Shown piece by piece: positions 1-8,469 of a stretch of 64,000 nucleotides of DNA (position 1 is the first letter of the stretch; each line of letters begins with the position of its first letter). Location: NCBI GenBank assembly GCA_963725505.1, contig CAVRYN010000002.1:558001-622000 (forward strand). Direction: 5' to 3'. The position numbers were made by a program, and so were the translations under genes. The notes beneath the pieces were generated by a model that had not been told where the DNA came from, did no database searches, and worked only from the letters and a program-made list of their open reading frames with translations. Source of the stretch: Udaeobacter sp963725505 (GTDB taxonomy: Bacteria > Verrucomicrobiota > Verrucomicrobiia > Chthoniobacterales > UBA10450).

Positions 1-622
1 GCCCCTTGTGAATGATGATTACCCGGCTGCACGTCATCTCCACCTCCGGCAAGATGTGCGTCGAAAGCAAAATTGTATGCTGCCTGCCTAGATTTTTGAT
101 TAGCTCGCGCACCTGTCGGATTTGATTTGGATCGAGACCGATCGTCGGCTCATCGAGGATGAGAAGGTCGGGTTCCGCCAGCAGCGCGTCCGCCAGACCG
201 ACGCGTTGGCGATACCCTTTGGAGAGAGTGCCAATCAGCTTGTTCTCAACCTCCTTAAGCCCACAAAGTTCCTTTACATCGCCGACGCGCTCCGCAACTC
301 GGCGATGCTGGACTCCCTTCAGCGCCGCGCGATAATTGAGGTACTCCGTCACGCGCATGTCGCTGTAGAGCGGCACATTCTCCGGCATGTAGCCGAGGTG
401 CGCCCGTGCCTGAAGCGATTGCTCAAAAACGTCGAATCCGGCGACCGTAGCGCGGCCTGAAGTCGGTGGCATAAAGCCGGCCAAAATGCGCATGGTCGTG
501 GTTTTACCAGCGCCGTTTGGCCCCAGAAATCCCATGATTTCGCCCTGGCTAACTTCGAAATTCAAATCCTGGATGGCAGGCTGGCCAGCGTAGCGTTTTG
601 TCAGATTTTCGACTTTAATCAT
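1..622 (-). CDS. ABC transporter ATP-binding protein (3' end outside window)
   Basis: ATPase subunit of an ABC transporter, most like the ABC-2/GldA-type exporters. Reading down from the ATG at 622, the product has a Walker A (GPNGAGKT) near residue 37, an LSKGYRQRVGLADAL-type signature, and a Walker B (LLILDEP) followed by a switch histidine (STH). The window edge removes the C-terminus after about 207 residues, so only the nucleotide-binding core is visible. The permease partner would lie beyond position 1 and cannot be judged. The start is chosen because residues MIKVENLTKRY are the standard N-terminus of the family. Fold is certain; the cargo is unknown. Confidence 0.9.
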   Translation of the reverse strand, partial: MIKVENLTKRYAGQPAIQDLNFEVSQGEIMGFLGPNGAGKTTTMRILAGFMPPTSGRATVAGFDVFEQSLQARAHLGYMPENVPLYSDMRVTEYLNYRAALKGVQHRRVAERVGDVKELCGLKEVENKLIGTLSKGYRQRVGLADALLAEPDLLILDEPTIGLDPNQIRQVRELIKNLGRQHTILLSTHILPEVEMTCSRVIIIHKG

Positions 623-674
623 TGCGCGATATTTCGATGAGACAATCGAGCCGCGATTGCGTTGCCAATTTTTT

Positions 675-1871
675 TTAACGCGCCGTCAGACTCACGGCGC
701 CAAGCTCGCGGTTTTCTCCACCGGCACGGATCACACCGACAGTGAAATTTACGTTCGAGCCAGTTTGTACCGGGGCGAGCAGCGCCTCGACTTGCCGCAC
801 AGAAGTCACATCGGATTTGCCCATCCGATAAACAACCATTCCGCGCTCAATTCCTGCTTCGTCTGCTGGGCTACCCGGTTCGACTGCCGTAATCAGAACT
901 CCACGCCCGCGTGCATAACCTAGCGCATCACTTAACTTCTGGCTCAAATTCTGTAGCTGCATCCCGAATAACTTTTCGGCATTCGAGGCAGATGTTTCGA
1001 CGCTCGCGGCTTCATTCTTCGACCCCACCCGTTCCTGCGCGATCTTCTTGAATCGATTCACGCTATCGCGCACAACCTCCGCGGGAATCGCGAAACCCAG
1101 CCCCTGAGTTGGGACACCTTGCGGCGTGAACGCCATTTTTGCCGAGCTGATGCCGACCAGCCGTCCAGAAAGATCGATGACCGGCCCACCACTATTACCC
1201 GGGTTGATTGCCGCGTCGGTCTGCACCAAGTCCTTGTACTCGACGTCGTCCACAGTGATGTTACGCTTCACCGCGCTAAGGACACCTCGGCTGATGGAGC
1301 TGCCGTAGCCGACGGCGTTGCCCACTACGATCACTGTCTGGCCAAGCAGGTTCGGAGAAATATTATCGAGGTTGATAAAGGGAAATGCGGTTTGCGCGTC
1401 GATTTTGATGAATGCCAGATCTGTTTTGTCATCACCGGCGATGTAGTGAGCGTTGTAAGTTTTACCGTCGTTTGTCGTCACGTGAATTTTCAGGTCAGCG
1501 GCGCGCTCGACCACGTGCTGATTAGTAACGATATAACCGGCCGGATCAATAATGAAGCCGGAGCCGAGACTTTGCAAAGTCTGGCGAATTTCGCGCGGCC
1601 GGACGCGGTTGTAGCCGAAGAATTGCGCGTAAAAATCCTCAAATGGATCGCGCACCGTGCGCCGGACTACGCGCTCGGTGTTAATGTTGACCACTGCCGG
1701 CAACACCTTGGCGACAGCCAGAACCGCCGGTTCCGAGGCTGGGTCGGCTTGTGCAAAAATGGATGGCGATTGTGCAACGATAAACACTGCAGGGATGAGC
1801 GCGCGGATCGCTCGTATGGGTTGCGTACGCGTCCCGCGTGCGCTACCCAGGGTCGTCGACGTCGCCTTCAT
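675..1871 (-). CDS. HtrA/DegP-like periplasmic serine protease
   Basis: A 398-residue trypsin-like protease of the HtrA/DegP/DegS family. The N-terminal basic stretch and hydrophobic segment (about residues 20-41, ending IFAQA) act as a signal peptide or anchor. The catalytic triad is visible: His119 in TNQHVV, Asp151 in KTDLAFIK and Ser227 in GNSGGP. A single PDZ domain follows at about residues 300-395, so the architecture is DegS-like rather than the two-PDZ DegP. The family degrades or senses misfolded envelope proteins. The gene start overlaps the stop of the upstream nucleotidyltransferase-like gene by 4 bp, suggesting co-translation. No frame disruption is seen. Confidence 0.93.
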   Translation of the reverse strand: MKATSTTLGSARGTRTQPIRAIRALIPAVFIVAQSPSIFAQADPASEPAVLAVAKVLPAVVNINTERVVRRTVRDPFEDFYAQFFGYNRVRPREIRQTLQSLGSGFIIDPAGYIVTNQHVVERAADLKIHVTTNDGKTYNAHYIAGDDKTDLAFIKIDAQTAFPFINLDNISPNLLGQTVIVVGNAVGYGSSISRGVLSAVKRNITVDDVEYKDLVQTDAAINPGNSGGPVIDLSGRLVGISSAKMAFTPQGVPTQGLGFAIPAEVVRDSVNRFKKIAQERVGSKNEAASVETSASNAEKLFGMQLQNLSQKLSDALGYARGRGVLITAVEPGSPADEAGIERGMVVYRMGKSDVTSVRQVEALLAPVQTGSNVNFTVGVIRAGGENRELGAVSLTAR

Positions 1872-2386
1872 AATTGCTTCAGGATTTCTACGGGAATCAG
1901 GTCGCGCAATTTTGGATGTGCTTCGGCGATTCGCATGAGATCGAGTTCGTCTTTTTTCCGCTTTGTGGATCTGCGTTGCTCATCCTGCCAAGCCCACACT
2001 TTGCCGCGAACAATGTCTTCCAAACTGGCCACTGGGACTGCGAGGCCAAGAACTTGCCGCTCGGTTGCGCCGGCGAGAAAATCCTGGTAGCGGGCATCCG
2101 TGGTAAACTGAACGTTAAGTTCACTGCTCGGGCGCTGGGCATTCATCGAATGCTCGAATCGCTTCAGGCGAAAGCCGGCGGCTTCCAGTTCCCGTCCAAT
2201 CTGCTCAAGATTCGCTGCGACCACAACAAGATCGACATCCACCGTGTAAACCGGTTCAACGTAGCAATTCACCGCCAGCCCGCCGATCAGGCACCACGGT
2301 TTATTTCGGTTCAGCACAGTGACGAGTTCGGCGAAATCGCTCGCACCGCCATTTGTTACCGATTCGTAGATTTCAGCCGCGGTCAT
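1868..2386 (-). CDS. Nucleotidyltransferase-fold protein (MNT/AbiEii-like)
   Basis: A 172-residue protein with the start of a minimal nucleotidyltransferase fold: a GG pair at residues 35-36 (LIGGLAVN) followed by an Asp-x-Asp at 50-52 (TVDVDLVV), the usual metal-binding acidic pair. The C-terminal part is helical and charged (KRKKDELDLMRIAEAHP), as in many stand-alone proteins of this superfamily. Such proteins occur as toxin or antitoxin halves and as orphans. No HEPN or other partner gene is adjacent here; the gene instead runs into htrA with a 4-bp overlap. The fold is fairly clear and the substrate is unknown. Confidence 0.7.
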   Translation of the reverse strand: MTAAEIYESVTNGGASDFAELVTVLNRNKPWCLIGGLAVNCYVEPVYTVDVDLVVVAANLEQIGRELEAAGFRLKRFEHSMNAQRPSSELNVQFTTDARYQDFLAGATERQVLGLAVPVASLEDIVRGKVWAWQDEQRRSTKRKKDELDLMRIAEAHPKLRDLIPVEILKQL

Positions 2387-2462
2387 ATCCGCAGCAAGTA
2401 ACGAAGCCGTCTTCGGACTGTCAACTTGCCGCGCAGCTTAATCGTCGCAGATTAAATTTGCT

Positions 2463-5204
2463 ATGCGTACATCAATTGATGCTCGCGCAAATCTGGATCT
2501 GATCGAGGAGAATTACCGCCGCTGGCAGGAAAATCCTGAGTCGGTTGATTCCGGATGGTCGGCCTTCTTCGAAGGGTTTGAGCTTGGGAATTTACCACAA
2601 CGCGACGGGACGGCCGCGGCGGAGGCTGAAGCGCGCGAAGCGGCGTTGCAAACGCGCGTCGATAGCCTCGTGTACGCGTATTGCTCGCTCGGGCATACCA
2701 TATCACGCGTCGATCCGCTGGCAGAAACGCCGCCGAAAAATCCATTGCTTAACCTGAGCGAGTTCGGCTTCGCCGAGTCCGATCTCGATCTGCGGGTTTC
2801 ATCGAAATTTTTCCTCGACAATCGGGCGATGACGTTGCGCGAAATGATCGCCGGGTTGGAGAGAATCTACGCCGACTCCATCGGCTCGGAATTCATGCAC
2901 ATCCAGGACCCGCGAGTGCGTGAATGGGTTCGTAAGCGGCTGGAGACACGGCCGCACAAACATTCGACGCCGCGCGCGGTCCAGGTGGCGCTGTTGCGCG
3001 CGCTGCTCGAAGCCGAATCGTTCGAGATTTTTTTGCACACGCGTTATGTGGGGCAAAAACGCTTTTCGCTTCAGGGCGCGGAGTCGCTCATGGTGATTCT
3101 CGATACGATCCTGCACAACTGCCCGGAAGGCGGTGTCGAGGAAATTTGCATGGGAATGGCACACCGCGGCCGGCTCAATGTGCTGGCGAATTTTCTGCGT
3201 AAATCGCTCAAGATTATCTTTACCGAGTTCAGCGAGAATTACATTCCGGAGTTGGTGGCCGGCAATGGCGACGTGAAATATCATCTCGGTTATCGCGCGG
3301 TGCGCAGACTTGCTTCAGGAGCCGAGGTCGAGATCCGCCTTTCGTCAAACCCGAGTCACCTGGAAGCCGTCGATCCTGTTGTCGAAGGAAAAGCGCGCGC
3401 GCGGCAACGAATTCGTGGAGATGTCGAGCATCGGCGAAAAGTTTTGCCGCTGCTGGTGCACGGCGACGCGGCTTTCATTGCCCAAGGGATCGTGGCCGAG
3501 ACACTCAACTTATCTCAACTACCCGGTTACAGCACCGGCGGCACCATTCACATCGTGGTGAACAATCAAATCGGCTTCACCACGCTTCCCAAAGATGCGC
3601 GGTCATCTTCTTATGCAACCGATGTCGCCAAAATGATCGAAGCGCCGATTTTTCATGTGAACGGCGATGATCCGCTGGCGGCGAAATTTGTCAGCGATTT
3701 GGCATTCGATTTTCGCCAGCAATTCGGGCGCGACGTCGTGATCGACATGTATTGCTATCGCCGCTATGGCCACAACGAAGGCGACGAACCCTCGTTTACC
3801 CAGCCCGATCTGTACGCAAAGATCGAGAAGCGCCCATCGGTCACCCAGCTTTACAAACGGGAGTTGGTCGAAGCTGGAACACTGAGCGAAGACGATGCCG
3901 CCTCGCTGGAAACCGAGTTCGCGTTGAGGTTGGAAATGACGCGGGACGAAGTCAAAGCCATTGAAAAACGCAAGGCCAGCGAAAAAGCAAAGTTCAGAGA
4001 ATCGACGGCGATTTTTCAGCCGGAATACACGAGCGAGTCTGAGCCGACTGCAATCAGCGAGAAGACGCTCAAAACGATCACCGAGGGTCTGACGCGTGTC
4101 CCGGAGGGTTTCGAGGTTCAGCCAAAGATCCAACGCATCGTGCTCGATCATCAGCGCAAAATCTTCGACGATGGTGGCCCGTTTGAATGGCATTACGCCG
4201 AGGCCCTCGCTTTCGGATCGCTGCTTCTGGATGGGATTCCGATCCGATTGTCAGGCCAGGACAGTTCGCGCGGTACTTTTAGCACACGGCACTCGGTCCT
4301 GTACGACGCGAAGACGGGCGAGCCTTACGTGCCGCTCATGCATCTGGCTGAAAAACAAGCGCGCATCTGCATCTACAACAGCCCGCTCTCGGAAGCTGCT
4401 GTGCTCGGGTTCGATTATGGTTATTCGCTCGATTACCCGAAAATGCTCTGTCTGTGGGAGGCACAATTCGGTGATTTCGCCAACGGCGCGCAGACCATCA
4501 TCGATCAATTCATCGTTTCAGCGGAATCGAAGTGGCAACGGCCCAGCGGCATTGTGCTACTGCTTCCGCATGGCTACGAAGGCCAGGGCCCGGAGCACTC
4601 GAGCGCGCGGCTTGAGCGCTTTTTGCAAGCGTGCGCCGAGAATAATATTCAGGTCTGCAATCCTACTACCGCAGCCCAGTATTTCCATGTTTTGCGCCGC
4701 CAGATGAAGCGCGACTTCATCAAACCGCTCATCATCGCGACGCCGAAAAGTCTGTTGCGCGCGCAGTTTGCTTCCTCGCCTGCCGAAGAATTCATCCACG
4801 GCCGGTTCGAAGAAATTCTCGGCGCGCCCGAAGCTGGTCCGGCCGACAAAGCGAAGCGGATCATCTTTTGCTCGGGCAAAGTGTATTACGACCTGCTGAA
4901 GTATCGCACCGAGCGCAAAATTGACGACGCAGCGATTATTCGCATCGAGCAGCTTTATCCACTCGCGGAAAAAAGACTGCGCGAAATGCTCAAGCCATTT
5001 CCAAAGAGCGCGAAGTTCGTCTGGTGTCAGGAAGAACCGCAAAACATGGGCGCATGGACCTTCATCGAACCGCGATTGCGCACCACTTTCTGCACCGAAA
5101 TCGCGTACGCCGGACGCGAAGCGAGCGCCAGCCCCGCCGTCGGCGCGCTCGGTCGCCACAAGCGCGAACAGGCGCGCCTGGTAGCCGACGCGTTTTCACT
5201 TTGA
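2463..5204 (+). CDS. sucA: 2-oxoglutarate dehydrogenase E1 component
   Basis: Thiamine-diphosphate-dependent E1 subunit of the 2-oxoglutarate dehydrogenase complex, which decarboxylates 2-oxoglutarate in the TCA cycle and hands succinyl groups to the E2 lipoyl domain. At 913 residues it has the normal length of the stand-alone E1. Visible landmarks are the N-terminal NLDLIEENYRRW segment, the GMAHRGRLNVL motif near residue 231, the ThDP/Mg loop around residue 400 (VNGDDPLA) and the RYGHNEGDEP motif near 434. The transketolase-type C-terminal region includes SGQDSSRGTFSTRH and GPEHSSARLERFLQ. No sucB or lpd is adjacent; the gene stands alone, convergent with the phosphodiesterase gene 2 bp away. 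Confidence 0.96.
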   Translation: MRTSIDARANLDLIEENYRRWQENPESVDSGWSAFFEGFELGNLPQRDGTAAAEAEAREAALQTRVDSLVYAYCSLGHTISRVDPLAETPPKNPLLNLSEFGFAESDLDLRVSSKFFLDNRAMTLREMIAGLERIYADSIGSEFMHIQDPRVREWVRKRLETRPHKHSTPRAVQVALLRALLEAESFEIFLHTRYVGQKRFSLQGAESLMVILDTILHNCPEGGVEEICMGMAHRGRLNVLANFLRKSLKIIFTEFSENYIPELVAGNGDVKYHLGYRAVRRLASGAEVEIRLSSNPSHLEAVDPVVEGKARARQRIRGDVEHRRKVLPLLVHGDAAFIAQGIVAETLNLSQLPGYSTGGTIHIVVNNQIGFTTLPKDARSSSYATDVAKMIEAPIFHVNGDDPLAAKFVSDLAFDFRQQFGRDVVIDMYCYRRYGHNEGDEPSFTQPDLYAKIEKRPSVTQLYKRELVEAGTLSEDDAASLETEFALRLEMTRDEVKAIEKRKASEKAKFRESTAIFQPEYTSESEPTAISEKTLKTITEGLTRVPEGFEVQPKIQRIVLDHQRKIFDDGGPFEWHYAEALAFGSLLLDGIPIRLSGQDSSRGTFSTRHSVLYDAKTGEPYVPLMHLAEKQARICIYNSPLSEAAVLGFDYGYSLDYPKMLCLWEAQFGDFANGAQTIIDQFIVSAESKWQRPSGIVLLLPHGYEGQGPEHSSARLERFLQACAENNIQVCNPTTAAQYFHVLRRQMKRDFIKPLIIATPKSLLRAQFASSPAEEFIHGRFEEILGAPEAGPADKAKRIIFCSGKVYYDLLKYRTERKIDDAAIIRIEQLYPLAEKRLREMLKPFPKSAKFVWCQEEPQNMGAWTFIEPRLRTTFCTEIAYAGREASASPAVGALGRHKREQARLVADAFSL

Positions 5205-5206
5205 AG

Positions 5207-5674
5207 TCAGCGGAGTGAGACGAGCTTCCAATTGATTTTTCCATCCGCAATTTCAAGCCAGGCTACGCTCGGCGGCGAGCCGCGGTTGGGCCGGGTCACG
5301 CAGCCCGGATTGAGAAACAGAACCTTCCCGCGTCTTTCGTTTCGTGGCACGTGCGTATGACCGTGCAATAGAACATCGACATCTTCTGGCGGTTGATCGG
5401 GTGGAACGTGTTGCAGGCGAAATTTCAATCCGCCTCGCACGAGATCGACAACCAATGGCCAATCAAAATTGCTGTCACAATTTCCGCGCACGAGCGTGAC
5501 GCGCGGTCCGACGGCGCGCAGTTCATCGAGAATCGGTTCGGCGCAAACATCTCCGAGGTGCCAGATCTCATCTGCACCTTTCGCCATTTCCTTCACGCTT
5601 TCCGGCAAACGATTGTGCGTGTCAGCAAGAACAAAGATGCGCGACACTTCTTTCGATTTTTCCTGCTTTGGCAT
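5207..5674 (-). CDS. YfcE/MJ0936-type metallophosphoesterase
   Basis: A 155-residue single-domain calcineurin-like phosphodiesterase. The dinuclear-metal ligands are all present: ADTHN (near residue 17), HLGDV (near 39), RGNCD (near 63) and the C-terminal HGHTHVP, followed by LNPGCVTRPN. Length and motif order match the YfcE/MJ0936 family, whose members hydrolyse phosphodiesters but whose physiological substrate is often undefined. It converges on sucA with almost no intergenic space. Start at the ATG at 5674. Confidence 0.88.
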   Translation of the reverse strand: MPKQEKSKEVSRIFVLADTHNRLPESVKEMAKGADEIWHLGDVCAEPILDELRAVGPRVTLVRGNCDSNFDWPLVVDLVRGGLKFRLQHVPPDQPPEDVDVLLHGHTHVPRNERRGKVLFLNPGCVTRPNRGSPPSVAWLEIADGKINWKLVSLR

Positions 5675-5724
5675 GGTGTTTTAAGCTTTCAACTCGGTGA
5701 AGGCCGAAGGAATATAGCGCGCTT

Positions 5725-5950
5725 ATGATGAGGACACGTCTGGCACTCTGGCACCTTGCGTTGCGCACCGATCATCTCGAGAGATCGCTGGAGGCTGTGA
5801 ACGCCGGCTGTGAAGTCGTTGTTCCCATCAGGCCATTGGGATCTCTTGAATGATGTGACGCAAAAACCGTGGCCAGTGCGCGTGGCTTTCTTTCGCGGCC
5901 CCGATGGCGAATTGATCGAACTACTCGAAGATAAGACGGGCTACACCTAA
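5725..5950 (+). pseudogene. Frameshifted remnant of a glyoxalase/VOC-family protein
   Basis: Two short reading-frame pieces together resemble the C-terminal half of a vicinal-oxygen-chelate domain. The first runs from the ATG at 5725 to a stop at 5851 and includes ALRTDHLERSLEA and EVVVPIRPL. The second, shifted by +1 from about 5849, ends at the TAA at 5948-5950 and includes VAFFRGPDGELIELLED, the typical last beta strands with the metal-binding Glu. Only about 75 residues survive of a usual 120-130, and the N-terminal half is not seen upstream. This is read as a decayed gene, not an expressed protein. Confidence 0.65.
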
Positions 5951-6029
5951 TCGCACGGTACCATTCGGCCGTAGGTAAGATCGCGCGTTCATCTGGCCTC
6001 GCTAAGCTCTATAGGCCGCTAGGATGATG

Positions 6030-6060
6030 GGATTTGGCGCGGATATGACGCGCCAAATCC
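6030..6060. repeat. Perfect 12-bp stem hairpin
   Basis: The arms 6030-6041 and 6049-6060 are perfectly complementary around a 7-nt loop. The hairpin lies about 42 bp beyond the stop of the minus-strand secreted protein gene (6102-6587), so it could end that transcript. No run of T follows on either strand, so an intrinsic terminator is not proven. Confidence 0.6.
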
Positions 6061-6101
6061 AGTAATCGCTTGGAGGTCGAATCTCGTTCAGCCGGCATCG
6101 G

Positions 6102-6587
6102 TCAGAGCTCGAATCTCGTGCCAACAGTCTCAGCACATAGACTTACAAGTAAGACGCCGTTTGGGTCATAGACCTTGACGGTTGCGGAGCCCGCATTGGC
6201 GTCTCCTGTGTGATCCACGGTTGTTTCGCCCGCAATGATCGTCCAGCCTGTAAAGACGTTCATAGAATTAAACGTGAAGAATTTGAAGCGAAACGCATAG
6301 TTATGGTCAGTGGTATGGCGCCAAACACCTTCTCCAGGCGTCTTCAGAGCCTGCGGTGTCCCCGCGTTCGACTCCACTACCGTGCCTCCCGCCGCGAATT
6401 CTATTAGTGACGGGAAGCTCCTGATCGTGTGACCTGCGCAATCGGTTAGAGTTATCTGCATCTCCCAGGTCCCTTCAAGTTTTCCGCCTTGCGGCCCCTC
6501 CTTGGTCGCCGTTGCGGCAACCATGGTGGTCAACGCACACGCCAAGAGTAAGGGAGCCATTATGTTCTTAACTAATCTTGTTTTCAT
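6102..6587 (-). CDS. Hypothetical secreted protein
   Basis: A 161-residue protein with a clear signal peptide: basic start (MKTRLVK), hydrophobic core (MAPLLLACALTTMV) and a probable Ala-x-Ala cleavage site near residue 26. The mature part is rich in Thr, Gly and beta-prone segments (LEGTWEMQITL at its start), compatible with a small beta-barrel or lipocalin-like fold, but no family is recognised. Two cysteines (in TDCAGH and SLCAET) could form a disulfide in the periplasm. An AAGGA-like ribosome binding site lies about 10 nt before the ATG at 6587. The gene stands alone. Confidence 0.7.
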   Translation of the reverse strand: MKTRLVKNIMAPLLLACALTTMVAATATKEGPQGGKLEGTWEMQITLTDCAGHTIRSFPSLIEFAAGGTVVESNAGTPQALKTPGEGVWRHTTDHNYAFRFKFFTFNSMNVFTGWTIIAGETTVDHTGDANAGSATVKVYDPNGVLLVSLCAETVGTRFEL

Positions 6588-6718
6588 AACTGTTATTTCC
6601 TTTTCTTGTTTTGGCCTTCCGTGACTTCTCGTCGTTGAGAACTCATTTCTGGCCGTTCACTGATGTACTCCGTATGATTTGGCGGTTCGTTACGCGGAAA
6701 GTTGTATGTGCCGCTGTG

Positions 6719-6792
6719 CTGTAGAGGCAGCCGTGTCGGCTGCGAAAGCGAAAGTTATCCCAAGAGTGCAGGCGGCACGCCTGCCACTACAG
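6719..6792. repeat. Palindromic element, CTGTAG...CTACAG family
   Basis: An imperfect inverted repeat whose ends are CTGTAGAGGCAG and CTGCCACTACAG, about 74 bp long. It sits directly downstream of the stop of the TolB/TPR gene (6796, minus strand). Similar TGTAG-ended palindromes recur near 17013-17100, 30045-30098 and 32181-32211. Confidence 0.7.
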
Positions 6793-6795
6793 TCG

Positions 6796-8469
6796 TTATT
6801 TCGGCGCGAGGGAGGCGACGATTTTTTCGAAGCACGGCTCGCCGCGCAAGGGATCCCAGAACGGCATTAGTTTTAATTCGCCATAGCTGACGAAGTTCAG
6901 TGGACGGACCGCGATGGCAAGTTGTTCGCAGGCGAGATCTTTTTCACCAACCCACGCAGCAATCATCGCCAAATATTTGATCATGAGCGTACCATCGATT
7001 GGGTCCTTTTCCATGGGAAGAAGCTCGACTGCGCGGCGTCCTTCTCGCAAGGCCTCCTCCTTCCGCCCGAGCGCGGCATCGATTACACCGAGCACGCACC
7101 ATGCCGGGCCGAAATCTGCTTGCGCCTGGACGATTTTCTCCTGCTCCGCGCGTGCAGCAGTAAAAGCCAACTGTGCCTTATGCTCGTCGTTTGTCATGCG
7201 CGCGATAAGACCTTCCACGAAAGGACGCGTGAAATGAACAGCGTCGCTACCTAACGGATCGTCGGACGCGTTCAAGGCGTCTTTGGCGGTAGCGACGTCG
7301 CGTTCGGCCAGCGCGCAAATGAGCCACGCATTGGAATCGGTGCCCTTCGGCATAGCAGCAGGATTTGTCGCCCGGATTGAATCGATCATTTGATGCAACG
7401 GTCGGGTATCGGCCTTTGAATCCAGTTCCACGAGCGCGCGCAGGACCTTCGTCTCGACATCGCTGGGCTCGACGCCTAGCGCGCGATCGTAAGTGGATTT
7501 TTGTTCAGCATAACGCCGGAAGGCCCCGTAACTAAGCGCGATCTGGTGGAGCGTGTTAATGTTTCGCGGGTCAAGCTCAATTGCCCGCTCGAGGCTTCGT
7601 GTAGATTCTTCCCAGCGTCCCTGACGCCTCAGGACGAAACCCATCGTTTCGAATAGCCCCGCATTATTCGGCAAAGTTTGACGAGCAACTTGCAATTCAG
7701 CCAGAGCGCCGCCGTAATCGAGCCGTGCATGATAAAGATGCCACGCCCGCGTGAGATGCGTTTCACCATCATCTGGACGAAGGCGAAATGCGGCCTGAAT
7801 GGCTGCTTCTGCTGACGCCAACCGCGCAGGAGTATGGTCGAAGCCAGAGAAGTAAAGCTCGTCATGAGCCCAGGCCAGTTGACAATACGCGCCGAAAAAC
7901 GATGGATCGCGCGCCACGGCCTGGTTCAGCAGATCGATTGCCTGACCGAAATTCACTGTACCGTCGCCGCCCGGAAGCATATGACTGGCGCGCGAATAGA
8001 GATCGAAAGCGACGAGATCGCCGGTCGGCCTCCGCTCAATCGCCAATTTCTCAGCAGCCGTGATTTTGGCGCGGAGCTGCTGAGCGACTTTCTGCGCAAT
8101 CTCGCTCTGGACTGCGAACAGATCGTTCAAATCGCGATCGTATTGCTCGGCCCAGATGTGAGTGTCCGTGCGGGCGTCGATCAACTGCGTGTTCATGTGG
8201 AGCCGCGCGCCGACTCTCCGGACGCTGCCCTCCAGCACATGGGAGACTCGCAGCTCGTCACCGATCTGACGGATGTTCTGCCTGCCGCGATAGCCCATCA
8301 CACTCGTTCGGCTGATCACTTTCAGGTCGGCGATTCTCGCCAGCTTGGTCAAAATGTCGTCCTGCACACCATCGACGAATGCCCCGGTTCCCTTCTGCTC
8401 GGTTAGATTTTCAAACGGCAGAACGGCGATTCCGGTTGTTACGGCTGCCGGGGAAATTCGCTCTTCCAA
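6796..8469 (-). CDS. TolB/FlgO-like plus TPR protein, probable C-terminal half of the upstream kinase
   Basis: A 557-residue product. It opens with the module that normally follows the membrane segment of verrucomicrobial and acidobacterial Ser/Thr kinases: GIAVLPFENLTEQ, FVDGVQDDILTKLA, LKVISRTSVMGYRG and HVLEGSVRR. Several TPR-like helical pairs follow (for example residues 260-330) and the protein ends FEKIVASLAPK. The only available start is a TTG at 8469, inside the kinase reading frame, and the two frames overlap by 31 nt. The simplest reading is a single kinase-TM-TolB-TPR polypeptide split by a frameshift near 8440-8470; two translationally coupled genes remain possible. Likely periplasmic sensor or scaffold part. 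Confidence 0.8.
   Translation of the reverse strand: MEERISPAAVTTGIAVLPFENLTEQKGTGAFVDGVQDDILTKLARIADLKVISRTSVMGYRGRQNIRQIGDELRVSHVLEGSVRRVGARLHMNTQLIDARTDTHIWAEQYDRDLNDLFAVQSEIAQKVAQQLRAKITAAEKLAIERRPTGDLVAFDLYSRASHMLPGGDGTVNFGQAIDLLNQAVARDPSFFGAYCQLAWAHDELYFSGFDHTPARLASAEAAIQAAFRLRPDDGETHLTRAWHLYHARLDYGGALAELQVARQTLPNNAGLFETMGFVLRRQGRWEESTRSLERAIELDPRNINTLHQIALSYGAFRRYAEQKSTYDRALGVEPSDVETKVLRALVELDSKADTRPLHQMIDSIRATNPAAMPKGTDSNAWLICALAERDVATAKDALNASDDPLGSDAVHFTRPFVEGLIARMTNDEHKAQLAFTAARAEQEKIVQAQADFGPAWCVLGVIDAALGRKEEALREGRRAVELLPMEKDPIDGTLMIKYLAMIAAWVGEKDLACEQLAIAVRPLNFVSYGELKLMPFWDPLRGEPCFEKIVASLAPK

Noticed and set aside
1119..2090. Open frame opposite htrA and the nucleotidyltransferase-like gene
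   Set aside because: Spans two well-supported genes and has no family-like features.
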